DNA of 64,000 nucleotides from Haematococcus lacustris (GCA_030144725.1 JASKMD010000029.1:12320733-12384732), one strand, 5' to 3'; positions 36,752-62,817 are shown, counted from the stretch's first letter. The notes: generated by a model not told the origin, from the sequence alone. Numbers and translations: made by a program.

Positions 36752-39055
36752 GTCGATATCTGGTATGTGAATACGCCCTCACCCCTCCCACCTCCCCACC
36801 TGCATCTTGGCAGCACACGAAAACTTGCCACTCGCACGATCATAATGCACGAGAGATTGAGGCCGAGGCTGGTGATGGCAAGTTGACGCCGGTGAATGTA
36901 TTTGCACAGTGATATACAACTTATGCCTCAGCCAAACATGCATTCTGACCTCACAGACACAACTGTACATAGTGCCTTGCAGGCAGGCGGGCAGATAATT
37001 GCACCCAGCCTGCCTGCAGCTGGTTGAGTGGGCGGAGTGATAATGATCCCATGGCAAAATTCAAAGAAACCCGTCTAGTCTAGTCAAATCGAGTCGAGAT
37101 CTCGGCTAGATTTGACTAGTCGAGATCTAGGCTAGATCTAGACTAGATTGCGCTCCCTATATACAAGATACTGTGGAATGACCGTGATCTGCAAGGGCGA
37201 TGTGGCTTACGCCGCTTATGCCGTTAACCATTAGATTGCTTGGCCCCCTTCCACCCCTAGGTGTTCAGAAATATTTGCAATGCACTTCATATCTAGGTGC
37301 GCAAACGGTGGTGTGCAAGGGCTCACAAACAAGGCAGGCGTGTTATCATAATTATTGGACAGTCCTTACAAACATAACTTGCTCCTAATGAACCTCGTGG
37401 CGGCGTACTCAAGTATGAGATGTCTAGCATCATCAGCCAACCAAGCAGAGCATATAGACACTCGTGGAAACTAGTGCACTACCACGTTGATGATGACCAT
37501 GTTATCATTGCATGTCGCTACTAAGTAGTAGGTAATTGAGTTTTACGCTAGGGTCCACTATGCTCGCTACGCTCCGTGTCCGCTGGCTTCGGTCTCGAGC
37601 TGCCCCGCGCCAGGGCCTCGACCTCGCCTTTTTAAACCGCCTAAAACGACCCGCGACACCATTATCTACTACGTAATGGAGTTTTACTGCTTTGTAACAC
37701 TTAGAACCACCGGTATTACAGATGGGTAAAACGCTATTAATAGGCAAAGCGCACTGCTATTAACAAAAAGTGCATCTCTATTATGGAAAAGTGCACCTAT
37801 TAATAGAGCTCACATGCAACCGTTTCCACTATTCGGCTAAACTGCTCACTACTATGATACTGATACGCTCCCGCTCTTCGGTGCCTCCTTCACAACAGCA
37901 GCATCCAGAGGGGCCCCTGCTCATTCAGCAACCACAGGGACCACACCGAAGGCAACAGCAAGTGCAATGCAAACAAGACGGGGACCAATTGACAGGTGGT
38001 TAAGCTACTCAAGCAACACGGACACGTGATATTATGCTGCCCTACATGCGTCACGATGGTGTGGAGGCAGTGTCATACGGCGGCCTGCCCCGCCGTTTGC
38101 ACAATGTCATCAACTCCCTCCCCTTCCTCATCACCCACCAAGGTCTCTGCAGTGGCGCCATGTCGCCGTAGGTCCTGGGTTGCATGGTAAGACAAGGCAA
38201 CAGAAGGCAGGACAAGGTGTGGCAAGGGTGCAACACTAAGGGTGAGGGAGGGCAGCAGTGGGGGCAGTAGCAACCTTATTCTAGAAATGGCGAGCCTATT
38301 GTGGGTGTCCCTTTGTAAGTCCCTAAGTGGCTGCAGCTGGGCACTTCTTGCTTGCAACCCATCAAAACCCCCCAATCCACAATCATCAGCTAGATTGACT
38401 CCGCTTGCCCCTACGCCTATCACCACTGTATCTAGGCTGGCTGCCCTCAGCTGCAGACAACCAGCGTCTCAAGCATTGCCGTAGGCCTGCTGCCAGCTCG
38501 GTAAGCCCCAATCGAAGCGAGCATGCAGCAGCAGCTCATCGCAAGACAACCCGACAAACAGCAATACAACGACAAGGCAGCAATACAGCGACACGATACA
38601 AGGGATCAAACAGACTACCTACCGCATTTGTTGGCGCAATACCAACAGCCTCTTGGCGCACCTCTTTGCGGGCAAAGACAGAACCTACGACAAGGAATCG
38701 GAAAACGATCAGAACTGGTACTGAGTAGACAGCGACAACAAGGAGTTCCAATCTTCACCTTTACGACAACCGAAAAGAGGTAATCGAAAGGAACACTCCG
38801 AGCCAAGGGCAACATGCTCAAAGGCTGCGAAATGAAGCTGGCGGGCTACAGTGATACTCCCACGCACCTATAGCGACCAGCTGCGAAGCGAACAGAGAAT
38901 ACGTAACATCGAAGGTAATCCCGCTGAGAGGCTGCTAGAGGCCGATGGCCTGTCCCAATGCACAACGCCGAAGTAAAGTGGTTCTTCCATACTTGAGGTC
39001 TGCTGGCCGAGCACGGTTTGCAATACCAAACTCCGAAAGTCGCTACGCTCCGCGG
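36752..39055 (+). repeat. Large inverted repeat, left arm (2,304 bp)
   Basis: Reverse-complementary to 39235-41538, with paired positions summing to 78,290. I noticed about four single-base differences, so the arms are over 99.8% identical. The arm includes R4-type sequence (37555-37675), a CTAG-rich cluster (37073-37148) and a 117-residue frame (38426-38073) of unknown function that is mirrored in the other arm. Confidence 0.95.
37073..37148. repeat. CTAG/GATC-rich palindrome cluster
   Basis: Dense interlocking palindromes (TCTAGTCTAGTC, GAGATCTCGG, GACTAGTCGAGATCTAGG) in 76 bp. An exact inverted copy lies at 41142-41217 in the other arm. Confidence 0.85.
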
Positions 39056-39234
39056 CCGCTGGCTTCGGTCTCGAGCTGTTACGCGCCAGTGCCTCGGCCT
39101 CGCGTTTTACAACCACCTAAAACGGCCCGCGACCCCATTATCTACTACATAGTGGAAGCGCCGGTAGTTTTAGGCGCCCTAAAAACGCGAGGCCGAGGCG
39201 CTGGAGCGTAACAGCTCTCGACCTCAGCCAGCAG
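39056..39234. repeat. Spacer of the inverted repeat: two diverged R4 ends
   Basis: The 179-bp centre is itself two R4 terminal sequences facing each other (CCGCTGGCTTCGGTCTCGAG... versus CTGCTGGCTGAGGTCGAGAG... when inverted), about 80-85% alike by eye. It is therefore not part of the near-perfect arms. Confidence 0.75.
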
Positions 39235-41538
39235 CCGCGGAGCGTAGCGACTTTCGGAGTTTGGTATTGCAAACCGTGCTCGGCCAGCAGACCTCAAGTA
39301 TGGAAGAACCACTTTACTTCGGCGTTGTGCATTGGGACAGGCCATCGGCCTCTAGCAGCCTCTCAGCGGGATTACCTTCGATGTTACGTATTCTCTGTTC
39401 GCTTCGCAGCTGGTCGCTATAGGTGCGTGGGAGTATCACTGTAGCCCGCCAGCTTCATTTCGCAGCCTTTGAGCAGGTTGCCCTTGGCTCGGAGTGTTCC
39501 TTTCGATTACCTCTTTTCGGTTGTCGTAAAGGTGAAGATTGGAACTCCTTGTTGTCGCTGTCTACTCAGTACCAGTTCTGATCGTTTTCCGATTCCTTGT
39601 CGTAGGTTCTGTCTTTGCCCGTAAAGAGGTGCGCCAAGAGGCTGTTGGTATTGCGCCAACAAATGCGGTAGGTAGTCTGTTTGATCCCTTGTATCGTGTC
39701 GCTGTATTGCTGCCTTGTCGTTGTATTGCTGTTTGTCGGGTTGTCTTGCGATGAGCTGCTGCTGCATGCTCGCTTCGATTGGGGCTTACCGAGCTGGCAG
39801 CAGGCCTACGGCAATGCTTGAGACGCTGGTTGTCTGCAGCTGAGGGCAGCCAGCCTAGATACAGTGGTGATAGGCGTAGGGGCAAGCGGAGTCAATCTAG
39901 CTGATGATTGTGGATTGGGGGGTTTTGATGGGTTGCAAGCAAGAAGTGCCCAGCTGCAGCCACTTAGGGACTTACAAAGGGACACCCACAATAGGCTCGC
40001 CATTTCTAGAATAAGGTTGCTACTGCCCCCACTGCTGCCCTCCCTCACCCTTAGTGTTGCACCCTTGCCACACCTTGTCCTGCCTTCTGTTGCCTTGTCT
40101 TACCATGCAACCCAGGACCTACGGCGACATGGCGCCACTGCAGAGACCTTGGTGGGTGATGAGGAAGGGGAGGGAGTTGATGACATTGTGCAAACGGCGG
40201 GGCAGGCCGCCGTATGACACTGCCTCCACACCATCGTGACGCATGTAGGGCAGCATAATATCACGTGTCCGTGTTGCTTGAGTAGCTTAACCACCTGTCA
40301 ATTGGTCCCCGTCTTGTTTGCATTGCACTTGCTGTTGCCTTCGGTGTGGTCCCTGTGGTTGCTGAATGAGCAGGGGCCCCTCTGGATGCTGCTGTTGTGA
40401 AGGAGGCACCGAAGAGCGGGAGCGTATCAGTATCATAGTAGTGAGCAGTTTAGCCGAATAGTGGAAACGGTTGCATGTGAGCTCTATTAATAGGTGCACT
40501 TTTCCATAATAGAGATGCACTTTTTGTTAATAGCAGTGCGCTTTGCCTATTAATAGCGTTTCACCCATCTGTAATACCGGTGGTTTCAAGTGTTACAAAG
40601 CAGTAAAACTCCATTACGTAGTAGATAATGGTGTCGCGGGTCGTTTTAGGCGGTTTAAAAAGGCGAGGTCGAGGCCCTGGCGCGGGGCAGCTCGAGACCG
40701 AAGCCAGCGGACACGGAGCGTAGCGAGCATAGTGGACCCTAGCGTAAAACTCAATTACCTACTACTTAGTAGCGACATGCAATGATAACATGGTCATCAT
40801 CAACGTGGTAGTGCACTAGTTTCCACGAGTGTCTATATGCTCTGCTTGGTTGGCTGATGATGCTAGACATCTCATACTTGAGTACGCCGCCACGAGGTTC
40901 ATTAGGAGCAAGTTATGTTTGTAAGGACTGTCCAATAATTATGATAACACGCCTGCCTTGTTTGTGAGCCCTTGCACACCACCGTTTGCGCACCTAGATA
41001 TGAAGTGCATTGCAAATATTTCTGAACACCTAGGGGTGGAAGGGGGCCAAGCAATCTAATGGTTCACGGCATAAGCGGCGTAAGCCACATCGCCCTTGCA
41101 GATCACGGTCATTCCACAGTATCTTGTATATAGGGAGCGCAATCTAGTCTAGATCTAGCCTAGATCTCGACTAGTCAAATCTAGCCGAGATCTCGACTCG
41201 ATTTGACTAGACTAGACGGGTTTCTTTGAATTTTGCCATGGGATCATTATCACTCCGCCCACTCAACCAGCTGCAGGCAGGCTGGGTGCAATTATCTGCC
41301 CGCCTGCCTGCAAGGCACTATGTACAGTTGTGTCTGTGAGGTCAGAATGCATGTTTGGCTGAGGCATAAGTTGTATATCACTGTGCAAATACATTCACCG
41401 GCGTCAACTTGCCATCACCAGCCTCGGCCTCAATCTCTCGTGCATTATGATCGTGCGAGTGGCAAGTTTTCGTGTGCTGCCAAGATGCAGGTGGGGAGGT
41501 GGGAGGGGTGAGGGCGTATTCACATACCAGATATCGAC
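39235..41538 (-). repeat. Large inverted repeat, right arm (2,304 bp)
   Basis: Inverse copy of 36752-39055. Noted differences include the G/T at 41065 versus 37225 and the substitutions near 40562 and 40587 that change a mirrored frame at two residues. The match ends at 41538 (GATATCGAC). Confidence 0.95.
41142..41217. repeat. CTAG/GATC-rich palindrome cluster, mirrored copy
   Basis: Inverse copy of 37073-37148 in the right arm of the large inverted repeat. Confidence 0.85.
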
Positions 41539-42289
41539 AAGGGCACCAAAGTTGTGGAGGTAGTGTTTAATGGTGGTGGGAAGGTGGGAGGGGTGAGGGC
41601 GATCAAGCAATCCGATGGCAGACGCAATGGTTGCGCAGCCGCGAGCCAATTGAAGTCCAAAAGACAGCAAGGTAAGCAGCAGAGAGGAAATGTCGTGTCA
41701 CAAGAGTGACCTCTGAGTGAACTCGCCTTCAACGACTAAGCAGCAGTAGCTTCTCACCATTCTTGGAGCTCATTGCAAACATAGAGCCACCATACAGAAG
41801 GTGCATGCAATACACATGACCATGTAATCTCACATGCTTGGGGTGTGCCTGGGGCCAACATACTACGGGTCTGAGCCACATTCTGCCCGTGGCGACCCAG
41901 CGAAACCCAACGAAAAGCTAGCTATGCGTGCTACGCTAGTTATCCGCGTTCTGCAAGTATGGGTCGCACGTGGTGGGTTGCAAGTCGCGAGTCAAACAAC
42001 CACATCCGCTACATCCGCATCCGATTGTAATCTTTTAGTTACCAAGCGACGTCATGGACGGCTTCCAATTGTGCAAGATTCGACAACAACTGCCACGACA
42101 CCTTGCGTAATGAAAAACGACTGTCAAGCCGCACGTGTATCTCACTACTTCGACCAATGAATCGATAAGAAAACTAGCGATGACCAAAGCTATATCGCGA
42201 GTCCAAAATTGTGGAGAGTGCTCTCAAAGCTGGCAAGTATAACATCGGCTGTTGCGTTGCAGCATCAGGCCACTAGATTGTTGCCCCAG
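41539..42289. other. Intergenic; one open frame of unknown status
   Basis: 41581-41602 repeats the GGTGGGAGGGGTGAGGGCG word from the arm end. A 108-residue plus frame (41834-42160, starting MLGVCLGPTYYGS) is in AT-richer codons. I recognise no domain, no splice partner and no homologue in the window. Confidence 0.4.
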
Positions 42290-42481
42290 GCAGGAGGTTG
42301 ACTGGGAAGGTGTCATAGCCTGCAAGGGTGCAGACAAGCAGTGCAAGGCACATCATATGTATCAGCACACTCTGCATCATCGCTTATGCCCGCCTATGTG
42401 CAGCGCGCGCGCCGTTGAGCAGAGCACAGCGACGTATGGATGAAGCCTGCCCTTGTCTTGCAGTTGCTATGACCCCTGACC

Positions 42482-46055
<3,574 letters not shown>

Positions 46056-46429
46056 CTGAGTAGCAAAGCACCCTTGCAAGTTTATGCCAGTGTGTAGGGC
46101 CGTGGGTGTGGCCTGCTACGCTGTCGGCAGGTTCGAGAGTGGTACATCCGCGGGCGAGCTCACCATATCATAGCTGTGCATCACTTTTGCGACCCGCACG
46201 CCCACGCTGAGCCGCGGACGCTCAGTTGAACCAAGCTGGCACCTGGCAGTTCATGGGGACAACGTTTGCGCGATTTCACATTTCGGCTCAAATGGGGGGG
46301 GGGCCTGCAAGCCTGGGAATGACCCGCTGCGATGACCCGCGCACGCCGCTTCCAATATGGCGCAATATGCCTTTGTCATTGCAAGATTTCTTTTGCGAAA
46401 AAGCTCGCCCCACCCACCCAGCAGGGATT

Positions 46430-46640
46430 GGGACGGATGGCGCCGCATATAACCTCGTTCGCCCAATGAAGCTCATCTGTCGCTGCGATTGGTACATAGT
46501 CGTGCGGCTGTTGGCAGAATGGCCAGCAGCACCGAGTGGGCACTGCATCGCGTGCTCGGTCTGTGTGGAAGCCGCACAAAGGTGAAAACACTTCCGCGAT
46601 GGAGTCTGCTCTGACAAATGAAAGGGTCGCAAAGAAAAAT
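46430..46640 (-). promoter_or_regulatory. Upstream region of GPI copy 1 with blocks conserved in copy 2
   Basis: Although the surrounding DNA has diverged between the copies, CGCCCAATGAAGCTCATCTG and the next bases to GCGATTGGT are unchanged in both. They contain CCAAT/ATTGG words in each orientation. GGATGGCGCCGCA and GCGATGGAGTCTGCTCTGAC are also retained. Copy 1 has a TATATG-like word on the gene strand near 46447; copy 2 differs there. Confidence 0.45.
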
Positions 46641-46930
46641 GAGCTTGCAATAAGAAAACGGAATTGCGTTGTGGTGCTCAGGCGCCTTGCCATTGTCAGG
46701 GTTGACTGGGAAGTGGTGCCGGGACTGGCAGTTCCAGTACTAGCAGTCCAGTGCACATATCTACCGCCACCCATCACCTCCCCGCCAGCCCGTCTCGGCC
46801 TGTGGTTCATTCTCTCCCATGTTCAAAACATGCAACCAGAGGTACCAGGTAAACAGCAGACTGGCAGGAGCTTGCGCTGCCCATTTGCTTGCTGCCCTGC
46901 AGGGCAGCAGCCCTGGTACCGGGAAGAGTG

Positions 46931-47458
46931 ACGCCGACCGCCACAATTGTTATGGGAACCGTGACATTATCTGCCCCGCATGTTGCTTCGGTGACAGGTG
47001 CTATGGTTTTCTTGTCAAATTGCATCAGCGTGTTTTCAGCTGACATCTTCTGCTGCCTCTTGACATCGTCATTACACCTTATGCAGCTGCTGATGGTAGC
47101 AGGTGTGCAGCATCTCTGGGCTACGATGGAAATGATGCACAAAAGAATGACAACTCGTGTACACTACAACAACACTGGGTCACACAGGGCGAACACACCT
47201 ACTCCATACACAATGCAATGATCAGCAAAACGGCTTTCATCACGCACACCCTAGACACCATACATGACCCCTACATACACTGCAGTGGGGTGGCACAGGG
47301 CAACCTTCACTTGGCCACAGCAGCTAACAACTTGGCTGCTGCAGCAGGCTGGGGTGCTGCCATATGCACGTCGGCCTGGCTGCTCTGCATACGCCACTTC
47401 ACTCTCACTCATCGGCCCCGTCATAACCAGCTCTTTCCATACTAGGTTCTTGCACCAT
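46931..47458. other. Unique spacer between the duplicated units
   Basis: No gene recognised. Contains a 26-bp word (GCAGTGGGGTGGCACAGGGC...) that also occurs at 30960 in a fasciclin intron. Confidence 0.5.
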
Positions 47459-47650
47459 GCAGGAGGTTGACTGGGAAGGTGTCATAGCCTGCAAGGGTGC
47501 AGACAAGCAGTGCAAGGCACATCATATGAATCAGCACACTCTGCATCATCGCTTGTGCCCGCCTATGTGCAGCGCGCGCGCCGTTGAGCAGAGCACAGCG
47601 ACGTATGGATGAAGCCTGCCCTTGTCTTGCAGTTGCTATGACCCCTGACC

Positions 47651-51223
<3,573 letters not shown>

Positions 51224-51594
51224 CTGAGTAGCAAAGCACCCTTGCAAGTTTATGCCAGTGTGTAGGGCCGTGGGTGTGGCCTGCTACGCTGTCGGCAGGT
51301 TCGAGAGTGGTACATCCGCGGGCGAGCTCACCATATCATAGCTGTGCATCACTTTTGCGACCCGCACGCCCACGCTGAGCCGCGGACGCTCAGTTGAACC
51401 AAGCTGGCACCTGGCAGTTCATGGGGACAACGTCTGCGCGGTGTTACAGTTCGGCTCAAAATGGGGGGGCAAGCCTTGGAAGGGTTCATGCCGCGATGAC
51501 CCGCGCACACCGCATACACCATATGTCGCCTTTCTGAGTGCATTATGCCTGCGAAAGCCGGCTTGCCCCACCCACCCAGCAGGGATTGGGACGG

Positions 51595-51810
51595 ATGGCG
51601 CCGCACATATCCGCATTCGCCCAATGAAGCTCATCTGTCGCTGCGATTGGTGCATTAACGTGCGGCTGTTGGCTGGATGGCCAGCAGCACCGATTGGGCA
51701 CTGCATCGCGAGCTTGTTTTGTGGGAAAGCACCACAAGACTAAATGCGCTACCGCGATGGAGTCTGCTCTGACAAATAAAAAGGGTCGCAAAGAAAAATG
51801 AGCTTGCAGT
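51595..51810 (-). promoter_or_regulatory. Upstream region of GPI copy 2 with conserved blocks
   Basis: Counterpart of 46430-46640. It keeps CGCCCAATGAAGCTCATCTG through GCGATTGGT and GCGATGGAGTCTGCTCTGAC but differs at many positions between them. Confidence 0.45.
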
Positions 51811-52110
51811 AATGAACTGTATTGCGTTGTTGAGCTCAGGCCCCCTGCCAACGAGGGGTGGACAGGAAGCAGTACCAGTCCAGTGCACATACCTACCGCC
51901 ACCCATTACCTCCCCGCCAGACCGTCTCAACCTGCGGTTCCTTCTCCACCCAGTTCTCTCCCATGTTCAAAACTTGCAACCGGACGTAACAGGTTCACGC
52001 AGACTGGCGGGAGCTAGCGCTGCCCATGTTCTTGCTGCCCAAAAGGCAGCAGCCCTTGTACCCGAAAGGATGATACTGCCCGCCAGAGCCCCAGACAGCT
52101 TGCAGTAGTG

Positions 52111-53138
52111 GAGGCTGCAGCAGGCCAGAATCTGCACACACCTACCAAAACCTAGGGTGGAGCTCGGTGACAGTGCCTGTGGGAGGCTCCAAGGCCCCTA
52201 CCTGCGTCATGATGCTGAGTCTGGAAGCAACATGGCAGCAAGGAGCCAGGGCTACTCGAGGGGAGGGCAGTGGAGTTGGCTAATGAAGAGCTGGCTGCAT
52301 GGGGCAGGAACGGGCCCTCTGCAGCAACGCCTAAATGTTCAATGCGCATACAGCCCCTTCAGAATCTGAGTCAGCCCCTTTAGCCCCTGGTCAGCCCCAT
52401 CAACCTCAGTCCCTACCCTCAGCACATGCATCATCTACCACCGCCGATGATTGCAACAGCACCAAGCCTTAGAAGGAGAGTGCAGCCATGCAGCCTAATG
52501 GCTGACGGCTAAAGTGGTGTCAGCCATCATCAGCAATGGTACTTGGGGCTGGACCACCCGCTCTGGGTCTTGCACCTCCGTATGCAGCAGCCCCTGCACC
52601 TGATGGGCGGCACAACCCCAGGGAATGTCAGCGTCAGCCTCCGACACTGATGCCCACATCTCACACAGGAGTATGACACGCATACCCTCTGCTGGGGCGC
52701 TGTCTGTTCCAATTGCTGCATGGCAGGGCTGCAGGGGCAGCAAGGAATCTGGCAGGGTGGTACCAAGGTCAGGGAGTGATGGCATGAGCTGCAGGGCTCA
52801 AGTTGAGGCCCTAGTGGCCCTAGAGGACGAGGGAGCTCAGGCAGCCGCGAGTGCGTCAAGGCCGGGTGGGACCAGGCGGGGCAGGGCCCTACAGGAGCTG
52901 CATAGTGTGTTAGTGATGGGATGGCATGGTGGGACGCGCCGCACTTATGCTCTTTGTTCCTTATTCCCAACCCACTGCTTTGACTGTGAATGACAGCTTT
53001 CTTAAAGAATGAAAAGATTATCTGTTACCCTGAATGATGACAGGCACTCGCACATTCGGTTGCCCCCTACCGACGAGGCGAGATCGCGACGCACAATTGG
53101 ACAATCTAGCGAGTGTGACAGTCTAGCGAATGTGGCAG
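52111..53138. other. No gene recognised
   Basis: Intergenic DNA between GPI copy 2 and the 3' end of the ATPase gene. Frames are short and without domains. Confidence 0.5.
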
Positions 53139-53140
53139 CC

Positions 53141-53178
53141 GCGCCAGGCCGCGCCAGGCCGCGCCAGGCCGCGCCAGG

Positions 53179-53180
<2 letters not shown>
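53141..53180 (+). repeat. 4 x 10-bp tandem GCGCCAGGCC
   Basis: Four copies of GCGCCAGGCC. The last copy (GCGCCAGGCT) overlaps the ATPase stop codon (TAG at 53181-53179 on the minus strand), so slippage here could alter the end of the protein or 3' UTR. Confidence 0.9.
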
Positions 53181-59727
<6,547 letters not shown>

Positions 59728-60862
59728 CTGGCAGGTGTCAAGGCAGGAGGCACAGCACACAGCCAGGGTGGACAGCCAAGCCAGGTGCTGCAGGCTGGAG
59801 TCTGCCTAGTGACTCCTACACTGTGCAGGCACATGCTCGGTGCTCTATGCCCGGCTCCTCTGGGCGACCATCCTCCTGACTAGGCTGGAGCAGGTCAGCG
59901 GCCCTAACCTGCCCGGAAAGGTTGGAAGTGTGGGGTGATGCAGCTGTGCTGGTGGCCTGCGCTGCCCGTTCCGCCCGCTGAGGGCAGGGAGCAACCCTGG
60001 CGCAGGCTGCAAGTAGCTGTGTGGCCAGCCGCGGGAGGCACAGCCGCTGCCGCCCACGCTCAGCAGTGTACCCCAGGGTCTGTTTCAGGCTGCTGTCTTT
60101 CTGTACCCGCGTCTGCCTTTCATGCCACTTGAAAGTCGTGCTGTTGTTGCAGCAGCCAAACTATAGTGTAGATGGAGGGCACACATGCCATGTGTTGGAT
60201 GTCCACTAGACCCAGGCACATCGCAACCCCTGGTGTGTGGGTCCCATCACACCTTGTCCCCTCAGGCACATGTTGCCTGTATGGCTCATGATGCACAACA
60301 ACGCACGATGCAGAGGCCAAGCTGAAGACAGGGCATGCTCTGCATGTTCCCTGCTAATCACACCTGGTACTTCTGGCTTACTGCCAAACAGCCAAGGAAC
60401 GCCTCTGCCACAGACCCCTTCATGACAGGGCCCAGGATCAGCAGCCCTGCTGCTGCCGTGCCCAGGCTAGTTAACTTCTTTCGCTTGTCACGCTCTGGCT
60501 CTGCCAGTGGGAAGGACAGCCAGGTTGCTATTAGCCTGTCCTGCCGTGTAAGGATGGCAGTGCACCCAGGCCACCTGTCGCCTCGCGGTCACCGAAGTCA
60601 AAGCCAATGGCACACACCCTCAGCTGGAGTGGCCTAGAGATGGAGCGCGCCCGGAACACGCATCGCGGTGCTGGCCGTGCCAATGTCTGGCTAGCGGCGT
60701 GACCTAGCATGATGATGGCGCAGTGCCTGAGCGCTCGGCTACTGCTCCTGCCTTAGCTTAAGGATAAAGCGATGCATGTAAGCGTGGCTCAACTTTTTAT
60801 ATACATAAGCAGGCCAGGAGTCAGGACTGCTGTGCTGCAAGAAATGAGCGCAACAAAGCGCC
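59728..60862. other. Presumed 5' region of the ATPase gene and intergenic DNA
   Basis: A minus frame at 60057-59845 contains LHHPTLPTFPGRLGPLTCSS and could be part of a first exon, but I found no phase-matched splice. No other gene is recognised. Confidence 0.4.
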
Positions 60863-61097
60863 TGATATGCTCCGGACTCAAGCCGGCTATGGCCTGCTGC
60901 GCTAGCATTGGACGCCGGGTCGCTGGTGCCAGCCTTCAGCTCCCACCTCTGTGGCCTGCATCCGGGGATTCAGGGTTGTGCTGGTGGACGATGTCTGGGC
61001 GCGGTCGGCGCCAGCACTTGCTCGCGCAGCACCTCTGTCGAGGAATCGGACGGGTGGCTGCGGCCGGTGCGCAAGGGCGTGACACAGAAGCGAGTTC
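60863..61097 (+). repeat. Repeat R6, copy 1
   Basis: TGATATGCTCCGGACTCAAG... matches 63766-64000 with only a few differences seen. The second copy runs off the window, so the unit is longer than 235 bp. Confidence 0.92.
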
Positions 61098-61744
61098 GCG
61101 GCTGAATACAGTGCTCTTCTGCCCTCGACGGATCAGTCATCAGCACGTTGACCGCGACGTAGACGCGTTCAGCAGCTGGCTGGCAGTAGAATGGCAGTCG
61201 TAACCCTCAGTGACACAAGTTGTGGCTAGTAAACCGCTTGAGGTCGATGCCTGCAGGCGCTGAGCATCCGGCGGTGCCCGGCACAAGCGGACCAACACAA
61301 CGACATCAACTACCTTGTCCCGGAGTGTCAGCAGCAGCAGGCATAATCAGGTCTACCGATCATGCGTGGTCGCGTTACCAAGCCCTTACCCCATAAGACT
61401 ACAATCAAGTATCGCGGTATCGTAGCCTGAAGTCACGATGATCGCAAATGGCGATGCGTTGTAGTTGGCTGTGATAAGTTTAGGAAGGGAGGCAGCTACA
61501 GTGTACGCACACAACAGGCCTGGCTGTGATTGATGTCCTGGCCATTGTGCCTGCCATGCACAGGGGCCAGGGAGGGGCCAGGGACCAGTGTTGGCGTAGA
61601 GCAGCGTGAGAGCAGGATGGCGCAAGGCAGACCATGAGCGGCAGGGTGTAGCATGCCCAGCAGCAGGGAAGCATGCACAGCGCTGTTGTTGCTGCTGTCC
61701 CACAGGCTGGCAAGGCTTTCACACTGGTGCAACTGTGACAGTGC

Positions 61745-61796
<52 letters not shown>

Positions 61797-62297
61797 CAGA
61801 CTCCCTTGCAAGCCGTGATTGAGAACAAGGCGGCGTTGCTGAAGCCGCTGCCGCCAAGCTCCTCCCCCAAGCATTGACACGGGACTGGGTCATAACAACG
61901 CGTACAGCATATTGGAGGGGGGGTGGGCTTCTGTGTATTACAAGTAGCCGAGTTCGGTACTAGTCAGTGCTGCACACTGTACTGTTTCTTTTTCATGCTT
62001 TGTAAGGCTGGCTGATACTGCCATTGGCACGGTGCACAGCTGGGTTGCGTTGCGATGCTCAATGACCAAGCCCAAGGATGCCTACAGCATGTGCCACGCC
62101 ACCAGCTCAGCTCCTGTGCGCTCCACATGCTCTCCTGCTGCTGGTGAAGCCCCTTTGCGTCATGGTTTAGCTAGGGCGGGTACAAACATGCGGTTCGTTA
62201 TTTTCATGCAGAATTAAAGTCGAAGTTGTCCTAGATCACCCGAAGTGGGTTCTTGCTGGTTGGCTGCCTGACTGTCCAGCAAAGCTACCCTACTAAA
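61098..62297. other. No gene recognised
   Basis: Contains a (CTG/TTG)n repeat at 61741-61797 that produces a poly-Gln frame on the minus strand. That frame has no domain on either side of the Gln run. Confidence 0.45.
61741..61797 (+). repeat. (CTG)n with TTG interruptions
   Basis: About 19 triplets, interrupted by TTG at regular spacing. Confidence 0.92.
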
Positions 62298-62426
62298 CAT
62301 GAAACAAGGTGTTGTCTGTGGGTAATCTCACTCAGCTACAATCTCATTGTAGCGTCCTGGGTCGCACCCCTGACAGCCACAAACCTCATACCGACGGCAC
62401 TTTCCCTTCCAAGACCATTGGGCACC
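62298..62426 (-). repeat. Dispersed repeat R1, copy g (inverted, diverged)
   Basis: The reverse complement contains GGTGCCCAATGGTCT, GGTGCGACCC, GTAGCTGAGTGAGATTACCC. The first stem-loop is CTACAA-tgaga-TTGTAG, with an intact stem and an entirely different loop. It is the only R1 copy on the minus strand. Confidence 0.8.
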
Positions 62427-62817
62427 ATGTCAAATGAACAGCATTGCGCTTGAACGGCTTGGCTGCAGGCTGAACAAGCCTCCTTGCGTCAGGCCAACCT
62501 CCACCCTACTGCCACTGGCACCGGCAACTGGCCCAGGATAACAGGATAACGAGTTAAGATTGTGAGCTGGGAGTGGAGAGTTTGCACTGCTCTACCTGAC
62601 TGTCCAGCTGGCGGTGTGCCAGAACAATCAGTAGATGTTCAACTGAGCAGGCAACTTCCCAAAGTACTACCTTTCCCAAAGCTGCGTTGAAACACCCAGT
62701 GAAGTAGATTGCAGCAGGCCGAGTTGGATACCACAGCCTTGGATGTTTGCCTGCGGGAGGCGGCTGCAGTGGCCATGCAGGGCTGCGGCCAACTCAAGCA
62801 GTTGGTGGCTGGAGCAG

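Noticed and set aside
36752..41538. A pair of divergent genes from the mirrored frames in the inverted repeat
   Set aside because: The mirrored frames are short, overlap each other in several frames and show no recognisable domain.
61480..61893. Poly-Gln protein on the minus strand
   Set aside because: Only the CTG microsatellite gives the Gln run; flanking residues show no domain or conservation cue.
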